Positions 9,202 to 18,180 of a stretch of DNA of 64,000 bases are shown here, one piece after another. The position numbers were made by a program, and so were the translations under genes. Origin of the DNA: Desulfobaculum bizertense DSM 18034 (GTDB taxonomy: Bacteria > Desulfobacterota > Desulfovibrionia > Desulfovibrionales > Desulfovibrionaceae); contig NZ_FUYA01000008.1 of NCBI RefSeq assembly GCF_900167065.1, forward strand, positions 81,818 through 145,817, given 5' to 3'. Each line of letters begins with the position of its first letter. Positions within the stretch are counted from its first letter, which is position 1. The notes below the pieces were generated by a model. It searched no databases. It saw nothing but the letters and a program-made list of their open reading frames with translations, and was not told where the DNA came from.

Positions 9202-9221
9202 GGATATTGAGTGAAGTGGAA

Positions 9222-10331
9222 TTAGCGGCGTCGGCGTTTTAGATCTTTGATACGCAGAGCCACATCTTTCCAGCGTTCTTTTTCTATTCGGTCAGCACTC
9301 TTGGTACTTCGGCTTTCGAGGTAATCCAGCTCTCGTTGCATCTTATGGTAGCTTTCCAGCCGTTCGGCTGGCAGTTCTCCATTTTGAACAGCTCGGAGTA
9401 CTGCGCATCCCGGTTCGGTCTGGTGTGTGCAGTCTGCAAAGCGGCAGTATTCTGCCAGTTGTTCGATGTCTTCGAAGCTTCGCTGGATGCCTTCCCCGCC
9501 TTCCGAAAATGCGATTTCGCGAATGCCGGGATTATCTATGAGCATTCCCCCCTGTGGCATTTTGAGGAGTTCGCGGTGTGTTGTTGCATGACGGCCTTTG
9601 CCAACGCTTTCACTCACGTGAGCTGTTATCTGGATGTCTTTTCCATACAGCATATTTGCCAGTGTAGACTTACCCGCTCCAGAAGAGCCGATCATGGCAA
9701 CGGTTTGTCCCCTTTGGATGTACTGTTCCACCTCTTCTTTTCCCTGCATGTTTTTTGCCGAGCAGAGGATGACTGGAACTCCAAACGCGATGCTTTCGAC
9801 CTCCATCTGGAAGTTTTCTGGGGCATTTTGCAAATCTGCTTTGGTCAGGATTATGACGGGATTTATCCCGCAGTTATAGACCAGCGTCAGGTAGCGCTCC
9901 AGACGGCGAAGATTAAAGTCGCGGTCCAGACCGCTGACAATAAAAACCGTGTCCAGATTTGCTGCGATGGGCTGCGTTTTTTGCGCAATGCCAGAGTGCC
10001 TGTCATGAGATCCTGCCTCACCTCGTGACAGCATGTTTTGCCGGGGCAGTACTGCTGTAATATGTTTGTCGTGGGTCAGGACCCAGTCGCCCGTGACAGG
10101 AAAATCAGCGTTTTTGGCGTGTAGGAGTTTTCCCGCTGCCGAGCACAGCCATTCCTCTTGTGCATTCGAAACGAGGAAAAGGTTTCTTTGAACACTGATG
10201 ACTCGGGCCACACAATGTGGCTCCGTGGCCATGTCTTCAAGGAAAAGGACTGTATTTTTTTTCCAGCCAAGCTGAAAAAGGTGGTCGAGAGGATTTCGGC
10301 GCTGTGGATGTGTTGCACAGGGATTGGTCAT
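9222..10331 (-). CDS. rsgA: RsgA, ribosome small-subunit assembly GTPase
   Basis: Circularly permuted GTPase that checks late maturation of the 30S subunit. 369 residues: an N-terminal OB-like domain, then the G domain with its motifs in permuted order, TKAD (G4) at 163-166, GSSGAGKST (G1) at 215-223 and DNPG (G3) at 266-269. A C-terminal zinc-binding segment follows with C296, C301, H303 and C309. The ATG at 10331 has only a weak GGTGA upstream, and the first twelve residues are poorly conserved, so the start may be a few codons off. Transcribed alone, converging on the lysE-like gene. Confidence 0.95.
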   Translation of the reverse strand: MTNPCATHPQRRNPLDHLFQLGWKKNTVLFLEDMATEPHCVARVISVQRNLFLVSNAQEEWLCSAAGKLLHAKNADFPVTGDWVLTHDKHITAVLPRQNMLSRGEAGSHDRHSGIAQKTQPIAANLDTVFIVSGLDRDFNLRRLERYLTLVYNCGINPVIILTKADLQNAPENFQMEVESIAFGVPVILCSAKNMQGKEEVEQYIQRGQTVAMIGSSGAGKSTLANMLYGKDIQITAHVSESVGKGRHATTHRELLKMPQGGMLIDNPGIREIAFSEGGEGIQRSFEDIEQLAEYCRFADCTHQTEPGCAVLRAVQNGELPAERLESYHKMQRELDYLESRSTKSADRIEKERWKDVALRIKDLKRRRR

Positions 10332-10382
10332 GGTTCATCACCGTTATGTATGGGCTGCAGTGTGCAGCAAAGAATGCAAAAC

Positions 10383-10400
10383 TCCGTGATTTTTCACGGA
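10383..10400 (-). terminator. Possible terminator of a short minus-strand transcript
   Basis: Seven-base palindromic arms TCCGTGA (10383-10389) and TCACGGA (10394-10400), loop of four; on the minus strand GTTTTGC follows. A weak T run, but placed correctly to end a transcript from the 22-codon ORF at 10527-10595. Confidence 0.4.
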
Positions 10401-10526
10401 TAGGCGTCAATCGGGATGAATGTGGTGCAGAAAGAAGGGTACACCAAAAGACCAGCATTATTTATAATGCCAAACGCACAGGCAAAGACGCCGGAATGTT
10501 TTCCGCAGGATGCAGAAAAGAGAGGT

Positions 10527-10595
10527 CTATGCCTGGTGGCGGCCCTTCAGTTCGGCACGCACGAGCACAAGATCCATAAACCGTGTTGATGACAT
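10527..10595 (-). CDS. Possible 22-residue small protein
   Basis: A short frame beginning MSSTRFMDLV and ending in a basic, alanine-containing tail. It is not recognisable. The argument for translation is the strong CAGGAG ribosome site seven bases before its ATG, and a hairpin terminator-like element about 130 bases downstream on the same strand. It could instead be a leader peptide or an artefact within an untranslated small RNA. It sits between rsgA and the first composite repeat, where no other gene fits. Confidence 0.3.
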   Translation of the reverse strand: MSSTRFMDLVLVRAELKGRHQA

Positions 10596-10667
10596 AAAAT
10601 CTCCTGAATAAATGATGCCCAAACCCTCTATGTTTTTTGAGACTTGGTCAAGGGGTGCCATTATGAA

Positions 10668-11116
10668 TGAGTGGGAGGGAGAAATTGGGGGCCAGCCCCA
10701 GCGCGGTAGCGCTGGATGGGTGGGTGGGAGAAGTTGGGGGCCAGCCCCCAACCCCCCGCGTAAGGGAATGATTCCCTTACGTATCCTCATCGAGTTTGAA
10801 TTCCCTCCACGCTTCGCGTGAATGAAATTCAAACTTGGGTGAGAAGGTGTAAAGAGCTTCTTCCTCTTTCCTGTGCGTTGTCACCATTTTCTTTTTGAAC
10901 GCGAGCGTTCAAAAAGAAAATAAGTGCGGCAAAAAAGGGAAAAGAACACGCAATCGGGAAATGCCACTAGCTGTTTTGAACAGGTTGGCGGAGAGGAGAG
11001 CAAAGCTCTCATCCCGCCAACCTGTTCAAAACAGCGAAAGCGGGATTCCCAAGGGCCTCGTCCTTGGGCGGGGTCAAGGGGCAGCGCCCCTTGCAGAGTT
11101 TGGGACAGCGTCCCAA
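10668..11116 (+). repeat. Composite palindromic repeat, copy 1
   Basis: Ordered hairpin modules. a: AGCGC-GGTA-GCGCT at 10700-10713, then TTGGGGGCCAGCCCCCA at about 10734-10750. b: ten-base arms GTAAGGGAAT/ATTCCCTTAC (10760-10780). c, type I: AGTTTGAATT/AATTCAAACT (10793-10835) around CACGC/GCGTG. d: sixteen-base arms ending GAACGC/GCGTTC (10887-10920). e: a unique 21-base perfect arm pair (10971-10991 with 11014-11034) enclosing GAGAGC/GCTCTC. f: CCCAAGG/CCTTGGG (11048-11068) and CAAGGGGC/GCCCCTTG (11075-11093). g: TTGGGAC/GTCCCAA (11100-11116). No gene inside. It lies between minus-strand and plus-strand units. Confidence 0.93.
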
Positions 11117-11262
11117 TACCCCCCCCATCCAAAGCCCTTGCAGAGCAGGCAGAGATTTCCTTTCTGAGTCGAAATCATGTATTGGCTAGCGAGAATTTGC
11201 ACGAGTTGCAGACGAGTAACGAGAAGAGAAAAAGAGTGTATTTACGAATAAAAAAGAGGCAA

Positions 11263-13434
11263 ATGCAAAGTCTTTGCAGGGGCTTCCTGATGGCTCTGAT
11301 GCTGCTGATGGTCCTTGTGCTACCATACAAGGCCGAAGCTGCGGCAAGACTGTGTATCAATGAATTTTTCTGTGAAGGCGCGTCTAACTTCCCGGACTGG
11401 ATAGAAATCTATAACGGGGGGGACGAGGCGGCGTCGCTGCAGGGCTACTTCCTCTCGGACGACCTGGATTATCCACGTTGGGAGATAAAGCCGAACTTCG
11501 TGCTTGGTCCGGGCGAGATGCGCGTCTTTGTGTGCGACAAAAAAGACTCCTACGACCACACGAATTTCCGCTTAAGCTCTGGCGGTGGAGATGTGTGCCT
11601 GTTTGCACCGGACGGAACGCTCGTGGATTTCTTGACCTACGCCAAAACTAAACGACTGCATTCTATTGGGCGCTACCCTGACGGCGGAGAGAGCTGGTTC
11701 TACTTTGATGAGCCAAGCTATGGTCGACCGAATGGTGGTATCCGTACCCCATTTGGACTTGAGTCGCAGACCGTTGCCGCTCCTGCGCTGAACCTTGAGG
11801 CTGGCCGATATGATAAGGCCGTAGAACTCCGGCTTGCAGGGGGGGAGAGAGAAGAGGTGCACTTTACGCGTGATGGCTCAATCCCAACGCTTAAGTCCCC
11901 ATTGTTTCCAAAGTACCTGAAGCTCGATGAAACCACAGTGCTTCGCCTGCGCCGAATTCGTCCTGATGGAACTCAAAGCGCGGTTGCAAGCTATTCATAC
12001 GTGATGAATCCTCAGACTGATTTGGCGATTGTTTCGCTGATTTCAGATCCTGAAAATTTGTGGAACGCTGAAACCGGAATTCTGGTCAATGGTGAAGGAT
12101 TTGAAAGCGGCAAAAGCTTGCGGCCAAACTGGAGCTATAACTGGCGCAGACCTGTGCATGTGGATTTCTTTGAAAGTCCGGAAAGAGGAAAGAAGGGCTT
12201 TTCGGTTGATGGTGAATTCCGTGTTTATGGTGGAGCGTCACGAAAACGCGTCCAAAAATCCATGTCGTTTTATATGGGGACAAAGGAAAATCCATATCCC
12301 ATTGTGCATCAGCTCTATCCTAGAGAGCCGCAACTGACACATTTCTCTGGTTTTGGCCTAAGAAATGGTGGCGACTGGTGGCTTAAAAATCAGGTCATTG
12401 ACGGCATCGGGCATAGTCTCGCAGCGGGTCAGATGAAAACGGGGCGCATGGCGTATCGGCCTGTGCGTGTGTACCTGAACGGAAATTATTGGGGATTGAT
12501 GGGCTTGCGGAATCGGTTTAACCGCCGAAATGTCCTCTGGGAATATGGCCTGCCCTTGCAGAAAATTGACGACATAGAAAATACTCAAATTTCACGCGAT
12601 AAAAATGGACCATGGAAGGGCGTGACGGAGCAGTTCCGAAAGACTGGCTCCTACAAGCAGGCTTTGGCCCACTGGGATATTGAAAGCTATTTGGATTACC
12701 TTTGCCTTGAGCTGTTCGTAAACAACACAGACTGGGTGGGGAACAATATTAAGGCATGGCGGCCCCGCGTTGACGACAGGAAGTGGCGGTGGTTTGCCTA
12801 TGATCTGGATTACGGTCTGAGTGGAAAACGCTCGCCAGATTTTGATACACTGGCATGGCTCAAGGGGCACCCGTGGAGACAAAATTTGCGTTTGGGCATG
12901 CTGTCGACTGACCCTGAATTTGTGCGCGACTTTGTGACACGGATGAATGCGCATATGCTGACGACATTCACCGTTGAGCGCATGCTTGAGATTACAGATT
13001 CCATTGTGGATCAGATTACGCCAGAAATGCCGCTACACATTGCCCGATGGAAGTGGAAACGCCCCCGGATGAATATGGAACGCTGGAAAGATTCCATCGA
13101 CCCAATCCGGGACTTCTGTCGAAAACGGCCAAAGGCAATGTACGGGCTTTTGCAAAAGCATTTCGGGTATGGGCCTTCTGTTGAGACAGAAGTTCATATT
13201 GGCGCTGTTTCTGGTGGCCATGTAGAGCTTTCTGGAGTGCCCGTTCCGACAGAAGAGATTAAAGGGGGCGTGCTCAAGGGAATTACACTGACGCTGCGCG
13301 CCGTGCCCCAAAAGGGGTACCGTTTTGTGCGCTGGGAAGGTGGAGAAAATTCTCCGGCACAGAATCAGTTCATTCAGGCTGGAATGCACACAGCGCTGCA
13401 TCCAGTTTTTGAAAAAAAGATGAATAAGGAATGA
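11263..13434 (+). CDS. CotH-like protein kinase with lamin-tail domain
   Basis: About 723 residues, exported. A signal peptide (1-27, ending PYKAEAAA) is followed by a lamin-tail domain (INEFFCEGAS...FPDWIEIYNGG), a chitobiase C-terminal-like Fn3 segment (VHFTRDGSIPTLKSPLF), the CotH kinase domain (about 240-650) with NNTDWVGNNIKAWR and WRWFAYDLDYGL, whose aspartates near 513-515 correspond to the family's metal-binding residues, and a C-terminal InlB-type repeat (GYRFVRWEGGENSP). CotH enzymes of spore formers phosphorylate coat proteins; in this Gram-negative the target is unknown. The frame is open back through repeat copy 1, but the signal peptide and AGAGG fix the start at 11263. Its stop overlaps the DUF4956 start (ATGA). 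Confidence 0.88.
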   Translation: MQSLCRGFLMALMLLMVLVLPYKAEAAARLCINEFFCEGASNFPDWIEIYNGGDEAASLQGYFLSDDLDYPRWEIKPNFVLGPGEMRVFVCDKKDSYDHTNFRLSSGGGDVCLFAPDGTLVDFLTYAKTKRLHSIGRYPDGGESWFYFDEPSYGRPNGGIRTPFGLESQTVAAPALNLEAGRYDKAVELRLAGGEREEVHFTRDGSIPTLKSPLFPKYLKLDETTVLRLRRIRPDGTQSAVASYSYVMNPQTDLAIVSLISDPENLWNAETGILVNGEGFESGKSLRPNWSYNWRRPVHVDFFESPERGKKGFSVDGEFRVYGGASRKRVQKSMSFYMGTKENPYPIVHQLYPREPQLTHFSGFGLRNGGDWWLKNQVIDGIGHSLAAGQMKTGRMAYRPVRVYLNGNYWGLMGLRNRFNRRNVLWEYGLPLQKIDDIENTQISRDKNGPWKGVTEQFRKTGSYKQALAHWDIESYLDYLCLELFVNNTDWVGNNIKAWRPRVDDRKWRWFAYDLDYGLSGKRSPDFDTLAWLKGHPWRQNLRLGMLSTDPEFVRDFVTRMNAHMLTTFTVERMLEITDSIVDQITPEMPLHIARWKWKRPRMNMERWKDSIDPIRDFCRKRPKAMYGLLQKHFGYGPSVETEVHIGAVSGGHVELSGVPVPTEEIKGGVLKGITLTLRAVPQKGYRFVRWEGGENSPAQNQFIQAGMHTALHPVFEKKMNKE

Positions 13435-14366
13435 AGAATATGAAAGACCAGACCAAGCTTGTCCGCTTCTTTGGGGCGAGCTGTGCTGTTGCGTGTATGA
13501 GTGCCGCTACGGTCTATGTTGTGCTCAAGGCCCTGTACCGCTCCGACATCAGCCCGCTCATGACGCAGGTGCCAGTTGCGCTTGCTGCGGGCCTTGTGGC
13601 TGGACTTGTTTACTGCTTTGTCATGCGCCGCTTGCTGCCTGCTGCTGGTGGACGAAATAGCCAGGAACTCAGTCGTGGACTGATGTGGTTTAACTGGAGT
13701 GTGCTTGGCATTTTTGCACTGCTTTTGCCTGTAGAAGCGCAATACAGCAACTTTGTCGTGGGACTGGTGCTTGCGGCAGGATGCGCGCGACTCATTGGGG
13801 CTATTTATACAGTCTTTGGCGCTTCGCTCTCCAACCGCCGTCGATTTGCGGGAAATTTTGTGATGCTTGCCGTCACGACCATGATGGTCATTAGCGTGGT
13901 GAAATCCTCACTGGCTCTGTCTCTTGGTCTTGTTGGTGCATTGTCTATCGTTCGTTTTCGTACCGCAGTGAAGGAACCGGAAGAGCTGGCTTTTCTGTTT
14001 TTTACCATCGCCATTGGCCTTGGTTTTGGCGCGGCCCGTTTTGATTACACCCTGATTGGGTTCTGGACCGTAAGCCTTGGCTACATTGCTTTCCGTCGTT
14101 TGACTCCGGCTCAGAAAATGGACAACGCCTATCTGTTGAGTTTTTGGGGAAGTGGCGACACGAATGCAGGTGACTTTGAAGCCTTCATGCAAAAGGAACT
14201 GGGTGAGTATGAGCTGACCCGTTTTGAGCGCAGTGGAGAATCTTTGCATGTGAGCCTTTTGGCTGAGCTGGAGAGCGTGGCTGTGTGCGCGGGTTTTGGT
14301 GAGCGCTTTAAGGCACAGTTCCCGGATATGGATATGAACATTGTTCAGACCCGGGGCCTGAGCTAG
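13431..14366 (+). CDS. DUF4956 family membrane protein
   Basis: A 311-residue membrane protein with at least five hydrophobic segments in its first 210 residues and a soluble C-terminal domain of about 95 residues. The DUF4956 signature is clear: LALSLGLVGALSIVRFRTAVKEPEELAFLFF, followed by AIGLGFGAARFDYT. Function unknown in the family. It overlaps the CotH gene by four bases (ATGA) and is followed after eight bases by a VTC-type polyphosphate polymerase, a set often seen together, so all three are likely one pathway, with this protein as the membrane component. A second in-frame ATG lies four codons in. Confidence 0.9.
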   Translation: MKNMKDQTKLVRFFGASCAVACMSAATVYVVLKALYRSDISPLMTQVPVALAAGLVAGLVYCFVMRRLLPAAGGRNSQELSRGLMWFNWSVLGIFALLLPVEAQYSNFVVGLVLAAGCARLIGAIYTVFGASLSNRRRFAGNFVMLAVTTMMVISVVKSSLALSLGLVGALSIVRFRTAVKEPEELAFLFFTIAIGLGFGAARFDYTLIGFWTVSLGYIAFRRLTPAQKMDNAYLLSFWGSGDTNAGDFEAFMQKELGEYELTRFERSGESLHVSLLAELESVAVCAGFGERFKAQFPDMDMNIVQTRGLS

Positions 14367-14374
14367 GTGCTGAT

Positions 14375-15067
14375 ATGAGCAGTTGTACTGATGGACGCGA
14401 TTCATATCGCTATGAGCGAAAGTTTTTGGTTTCGCGACATTTGCAGCCTCGGCTTGCGGATGTGATCCTGAGTGCCCCGCAGGGTTTTCGGGAAATCTAT
14501 CACGGCCGAGTCGTGAACAACGTCTATTTTGATACGCCGGGTTTTCGGTTTTTTCAGGAGAATCGGCAAGGCTATCCGTACCGGGAAAAGGTGCGGGTGC
14601 GCTGGTACGGCGAGGACGGTATTCAGTCCCCACGCCTTGAACTGAAACATCGGAATGGGCTGGTTGGAACAAAGGATGTGTTGCCTTTGCATGAGGCAAA
14701 GGCTCTGTGGGAGCCGCGCAGCTTTGACCTGCTTGCACAAGAGGCTCCAGAGATTCGCGAAATGGTCCCTCAGCTTGTGCAGCCAGTGCTCTATAATCGG
14801 TACTATCGAAAGTATTACCTTTCGGGTGATGGCCTGTTTCGCGTGACCGTTGATACACGGCTCTGCTACGAGCACCCTCGAGAGCTTCGGAAGGGTTGCG
14901 GCCCGCTAGGGCAGGGGAACCCGCTTGCTGACTCTGTGGTCGAGCTGAAATATGCAGGAGAGCACGACAGCGAGGCGGACAGCATTTCCCGGTTCTGGCC
15001 CTTTCGGCTTGCCAAGAAATCGAAATACGTTTCTGGCGTATGCCAACTCTTTTCTCTCCCTGAATAA
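14375..15067 (+). CDS. VTC-domain polyphosphate polymerase-like protein
   Basis: A 230-residue cytoplasmic member of the triphosphate tunnel metalloenzyme fold. The motifs that line the tunnel are in order: RYERKF (9-14), VNNVYFDTPGF, YREKVRVRWYG, LELKHRNG, YNRYYRKYY, FRVTVDTRLCYE and, near the end, VVELKY. In yeast Vtc4 this domain makes polyphosphate from ATP. The bacterial homologues paired with DUF4956 and CotH are annotated as polyphosphate polymerases, but their product has not been assigned here. Operon position (eight bases after DUF4956) and the terminator directly downstream show it closes a three-gene unit. Confidence 0.88.
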   Translation: MSSCTDGRDSYRYERKFLVSRHLQPRLADVILSAPQGFREIYHGRVVNNVYFDTPGFRFFQENRQGYPYREKVRVRWYGEDGIQSPRLELKHRNGLVGTKDVLPLHEAKALWEPRSFDLLAQEAPEIREMVPQLVQPVLYNRYYRKYYLSGDGLFRVTVDTRLCYEHPRELRKGCGPLGQGNPLADSVVELKYAGEHDSEADSISRFWPFRLAKKSKYVSGVCQLFSLPE

Positions 15068-15071
15068 AAAA

Positions 15072-15099
15072 AAGCCCCCGACCTTTGGCCGGGGGCTTT
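15072..15099. terminator. Bidirectional terminator between VTC gene and M16 peptidase
   Basis: Arms AAGCCCCCG (15072-15080) and CGGGGGCTT (15090-15098), preceded by eight A and followed by TTGTGTTTG; works best on the minus strand for the M16 gene. Confidence 0.88.
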
Positions 15100-15117
15100 G
15101 TGTTTGTATGGCTGCTG

Positions 15118-17757
15118 TTATGGCTCCACAGTCAGTGTGTAGGCTTTGTCCCAGACCAGATACTTTTCTGCGAGCTTTTTGAGGTCGGCAGGAGTGATCT
15201 CCTTGGCCTTTTCAATCAGTTCGCGGTTGTAGTTCAGGTCCCGGTTGCGCAGCTGGAGAGAGGCGGCTTCTACCGCACGGGAAGCCAGAGACTGGTGTCC
15301 GCGATAGTATTCGCCAACCAGCAGGCTCTTGGAACGCTCCACGATTTCGTCGGGAAGCTGCTCGCTTCGCAGGCGTTTGACCATGTCTTCAAAGCCCTTG
15401 AGAGCTTCGGGAACACGATCAGGGTAGGTGCCGATGTAGAAGCTCAGGAATCCACTGTTGGGCACCTGCCAGTCAAAGGCTGTTACGGTGTAGCCCAGTC
15501 CCTGCTTGTCGCGCAGTTCGCGGAAAAGCAGTCCGCCCTGACCCGCGAGGCTCTGACGCAGAAGGTAGAGTCCCGGGGTGTCTGGATCATCAGAACCCGG
15601 AATAGGGAAGACGACCATCAGGTGAGACTGGTTCCTGTCTTCGAGCTTGAGTTTAAGCTCTTTTTTGCTGTTCCACTTTGGTTTGGCGTCTTCAAGGGCA
15701 GAGGACTTGTCTGCCTTGGCGATGCGCTTTGCCATGTCCACGATTGCGTCACGGTCATAGGTACCGCATACGGCCATGACCCACGGCTGTTTTTTCTGCT
15801 TGGCAAGGAAGCTTTTCATGTCGCCGGCATTGAAATCATCAATGCGGCTTTCCATGCCCAGATGGTAGTAACCAAAGCTGCTGTCCGCGTAGAGGAACGG
15901 GAAGATGTGACGGAAAGCAAGCCCAAGAGGCTGATCTTCCGCACGTTTAATGTCTGTTTTCTGGTCCGTGATCGCTCTGGAAATTTCTTCACTCTTGAAC
16001 GCTGGAGTTTCCAGGATGTCCATGAAAACAGGAAGAATGTCTTTCTCAAAGCGAATCGGATAGCGGGCCGAGATGGAGAAACTTGTGCGCCCGGAGTTGA
16101 CGTTGATGCTTGAGGCGCGGTCGGCAACGTAGTCCTGCAATTCCGTGGAGGACATTTCTGCGGTGCCGCGAGCCATTGCATTTGCCGTCAGAGTCGCCAG
16201 ACCCTGTTCCTTGGGTGAAAGCAGGGTGTCGCCACCCTTGTAGACCAGATTGACCGAGGCATAGGGCAGGGTGTGGTCAGGAAGCAGGATGAGCGTTTGG
16301 TTGTCACCAAGCTTGATGCTTTCTGGCTTTTTTGCCTTTTCTGCCTTGGCCGCAGCTTTTTTCTGCTCGGCTGTTGCCACTGGCCATGCTTTTTTTACGG
16401 AGTCCTTGATTTCTTTTGCGACCTTGTCCGCGTTTTTCATGTCGTCAGGAAGCTGCACGGAGACGCTCAGCGAGTCTGGCGTGAAGTACTTGTCCTGAAG
16501 CTTTTGCATCTCGTCCGGTGTGACCGTATTGATGCGGGACACGTAATGCTTTTCAGCATCGAGACCATTTTCGAAGAACTGGAAATACCCCAGCTTGGAG
16601 GTCAGGCCGCCAATGGTTTCCTTGCTGGCGTACAGGCCGTCTTCCGTGTTGACGATTGCTCGGTCAAGTTCCGCCTTGGTGAAGGAGCTTGCCTTGAATG
16701 TCGTGAGGTATTTTTGGAATTTGGGCCAGAATTCATCGAATTTGGCCGGGTCCACGACTGCGGAGATGTAGAGTATGCCAACCTGAGCCAGAGGCATAAC
16801 GGCGGTGCCAATGCTGTCGACAAGTCCTGATTCGTACTTGAACTTGCGGTAGAGTCGGGAGCTACTCCCTCCACCCAGAATCTCTGTGAGGAGTTCAAGG
16901 CCCGGAACATCATCGGAATGACGATCTGAGACAGGAAGAGCCATCAGCACATAGATTTTATTCCATGGGCCTTGTTCCACATCGACCTGCGGGCCGCCAT
17001 GCGATGGCAGAGGCAGAGGTTTCTTGGGCGTGAGGACTCGATCATTTTTCAGATCACCAAAATATTTTTCGCTCAGTTCCAGTGCGTTATCCGGGGAGAT
17101 ATTGCCGCAGAGGACGAGCAGCATGGACTGAGGCTGATAAAAGGTCGCGATGTAGTCCTTGATGTCCTCGCTGGTAAACGCATTAATCCTCTCGCGGTAG
17201 CCAATGGGAGACCACTGGTAGGAGGTCCCGTTGTACATGTGGTTGAGGATGGACTTGAACTGGCGACCTGTGGGGCTGTCTTCGCCTCGCTCCAGCTCTG
17301 CAATGATGACTTTTTTTTCGCTCTCCAGCTCCTTGGGGTCGATCTTTGCCCCAAAAATCATGTCCTGAAGAACATCCATGCCCAGTTCCAGTTTGTCGGC
17401 GGGCAGGTCCAGTTTATACACGGTGCTGTCGAAACTCGTGGATGCATTAAGGTAGCCGCCTGCGCTTTCGATGTCTTTTGCAACATCACCGGGCTGGCGC
17501 TTCTTTGTCCCCTTAAAGACCATATGCTCCAAAACATGGCTGATGCCAGCCTGCTTTGGGGTTTCGTATGCAGAACCTGCACGGACGTACAAACGCAGTG
17601 ACACAAGCGGAAAACGTTCGTCCTGCTGAATGAGTACGTGGAGACCGTTCGGGAGGGTCTTGAGTATTGGTGCGTGTTCTGCCGCTGCCGCACCACTAAG
17701 GCTAATGCTGGCACTCATACAGAGCGCCCCCAAAAAAAACAGTAGTTTGCGAAACAT
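15118..17757 (-). CDS. Exported M16 family zinc metallopeptidase
   Basis: An 879-residue pitrilysin-type protein with a signal peptide (residues 1-26, ending SGAAAA). The N-terminal M16 domain carries the inverted zinc motif HVLEH at 74-78 within GISHVLEHMVFKGT; a second, catalytically inactive M16-like half follows after a lysine/alanine-rich linker (KKAAAKAEKAKKPE) near residue 465. Such two-domain enzymes form a clam-shell that degrades peptides in the periplasm or outer envelope. GGAGTGAAGC precedes the ATG. It is transcribed alone; a terminator separates it from the small gene upstream. Confidence 0.94.
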   Translation of the reverse strand: MFRKLLFFLGALCMSASISLSGAAAAEHAPILKTLPNGLHVLIQQDERFPLVSLRLYVRAGSAYETPKQAGISHVLEHMVFKGTKKRQPGDVAKDIESAGGYLNASTSFDSTVYKLDLPADKLELGMDVLQDMIFGAKIDPKELESEKKVIIAELERGEDSPTGRQFKSILNHMYNGTSYQWSPIGYRERINAFTSEDIKDYIATFYQPQSMLLVLCGNISPDNALELSEKYFGDLKNDRVLTPKKPLPLPSHGGPQVDVEQGPWNKIYVLMALPVSDRHSDDVPGLELLTEILGGGSSSRLYRKFKYESGLVDSIGTAVMPLAQVGILYISAVVDPAKFDEFWPKFQKYLTTFKASSFTKAELDRAIVNTEDGLYASKETIGGLTSKLGYFQFFENGLDAEKHYVSRINTVTPDEMQKLQDKYFTPDSLSVSVQLPDDMKNADKVAKEIKDSVKKAWPVATAEQKKAAAKAEKAKKPESIKLGDNQTLILLPDHTLPYASVNLVYKGGDTLLSPKEQGLATLTANAMARGTAEMSSTELQDYVADRASSINVNSGRTSFSISARYPIRFEKDILPVFMDILETPAFKSEEISRAITDQKTDIKRAEDQPLGLAFRHIFPFLYADSSFGYYHLGMESRIDDFNAGDMKSFLAKQKKQPWVMAVCGTYDRDAIVDMAKRIAKADKSSALEDAKPKWNSKKELKLKLEDRNQSHLMVVFPIPGSDDPDTPGLYLLRQSLAGQGGLLFRELRDKQGLGYTVTAFDWQVPNSGFLSFYIGTYPDRVPEALKGFEDMVKRLRSEQLPDEIVERSKSLLVGEYYRGHQSLASRAVEAASLQLRNRDLNYNRELIEKAKEITPADLKKLAEKYLVWDKAYTLTVEP

Positions 17758-17848
17758 GCTTCACTCCTTCGCTCTCCTTTTTCCTCGTAATAGAAATTCC
17801 TTAGTGGGGCAGTGTTGCCCTGTGCAACAAGAGATACCTGTAAGGGCA

Positions 17849-17880
17849 GGAAAAGGCACGCTCAAAAGCATGCCCTTTTT
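17849..17880 (-). terminator. Terminator after the 89-residue conserved gene
   Basis: On the minus strand AAAAAGGGCATGC and GCGTGCCTTTT pair (one G-U), with TTTTCC following; located between the gene at 17911-18180 and the M16 gene. Confidence 0.75.
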
Positions 17881-17910
17881 GCGGTGGAAAAAGGAAGAGG
17901 AGTTGCCCGG

Positions 17911-18180
17911 TTAGACGATGCAGGAGCCGCCACCGAGGCAATAGTTTTTGATGAATGTCCCAATCTGCATTCCAAGATGCACACACTTTTTGCCTTCAAG
18001 ACAGTCCGTTGCTTCCTGGTCGCTGATGTGTGTCCGAAGCTCGTCAGCATCTTTTCTGATGGTTACGAGCCAGTCACCCCCATCTACCTCTTGCTCTACG
18101 TGAAGCGTAACACCATGTGACTCAGCTTCGGGGTAAAGGCTTTGTATCATTTTAAGGAGTTGGGCCTGTTTCTCTTCCAT
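17911..18180 (-). CDS. Conserved hypothetical protein, cysteine-containing C-terminus
   Basis: An 89-residue soluble protein that I do not recognise. It begins MEEKQAQLLKMIQSLYPEAE and has an acidic/beta-rich middle (VTLHVEQEVDGGDWLVTIRK). The C-terminal third holds three cysteines: EATDCLEGKKC, then a final YCLGGGSCIV, so four in total, which might bind a metal or form a redox pair. GGAGG lies before its ATG (18178-18180), which fixes the start although the frame is open far upstream. It is a single-gene unit ending in a terminator and followed by the M16 peptidase gene. Confidence 0.7.
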   Translation of the reverse strand: MEEKQAQLLKMIQSLYPEAESHGVTLHVEQEVDGGDWLVTIRKDADELRTHISDQEATDCLEGKKCVHLGMQIGTFIKNYCLGGGSCIV

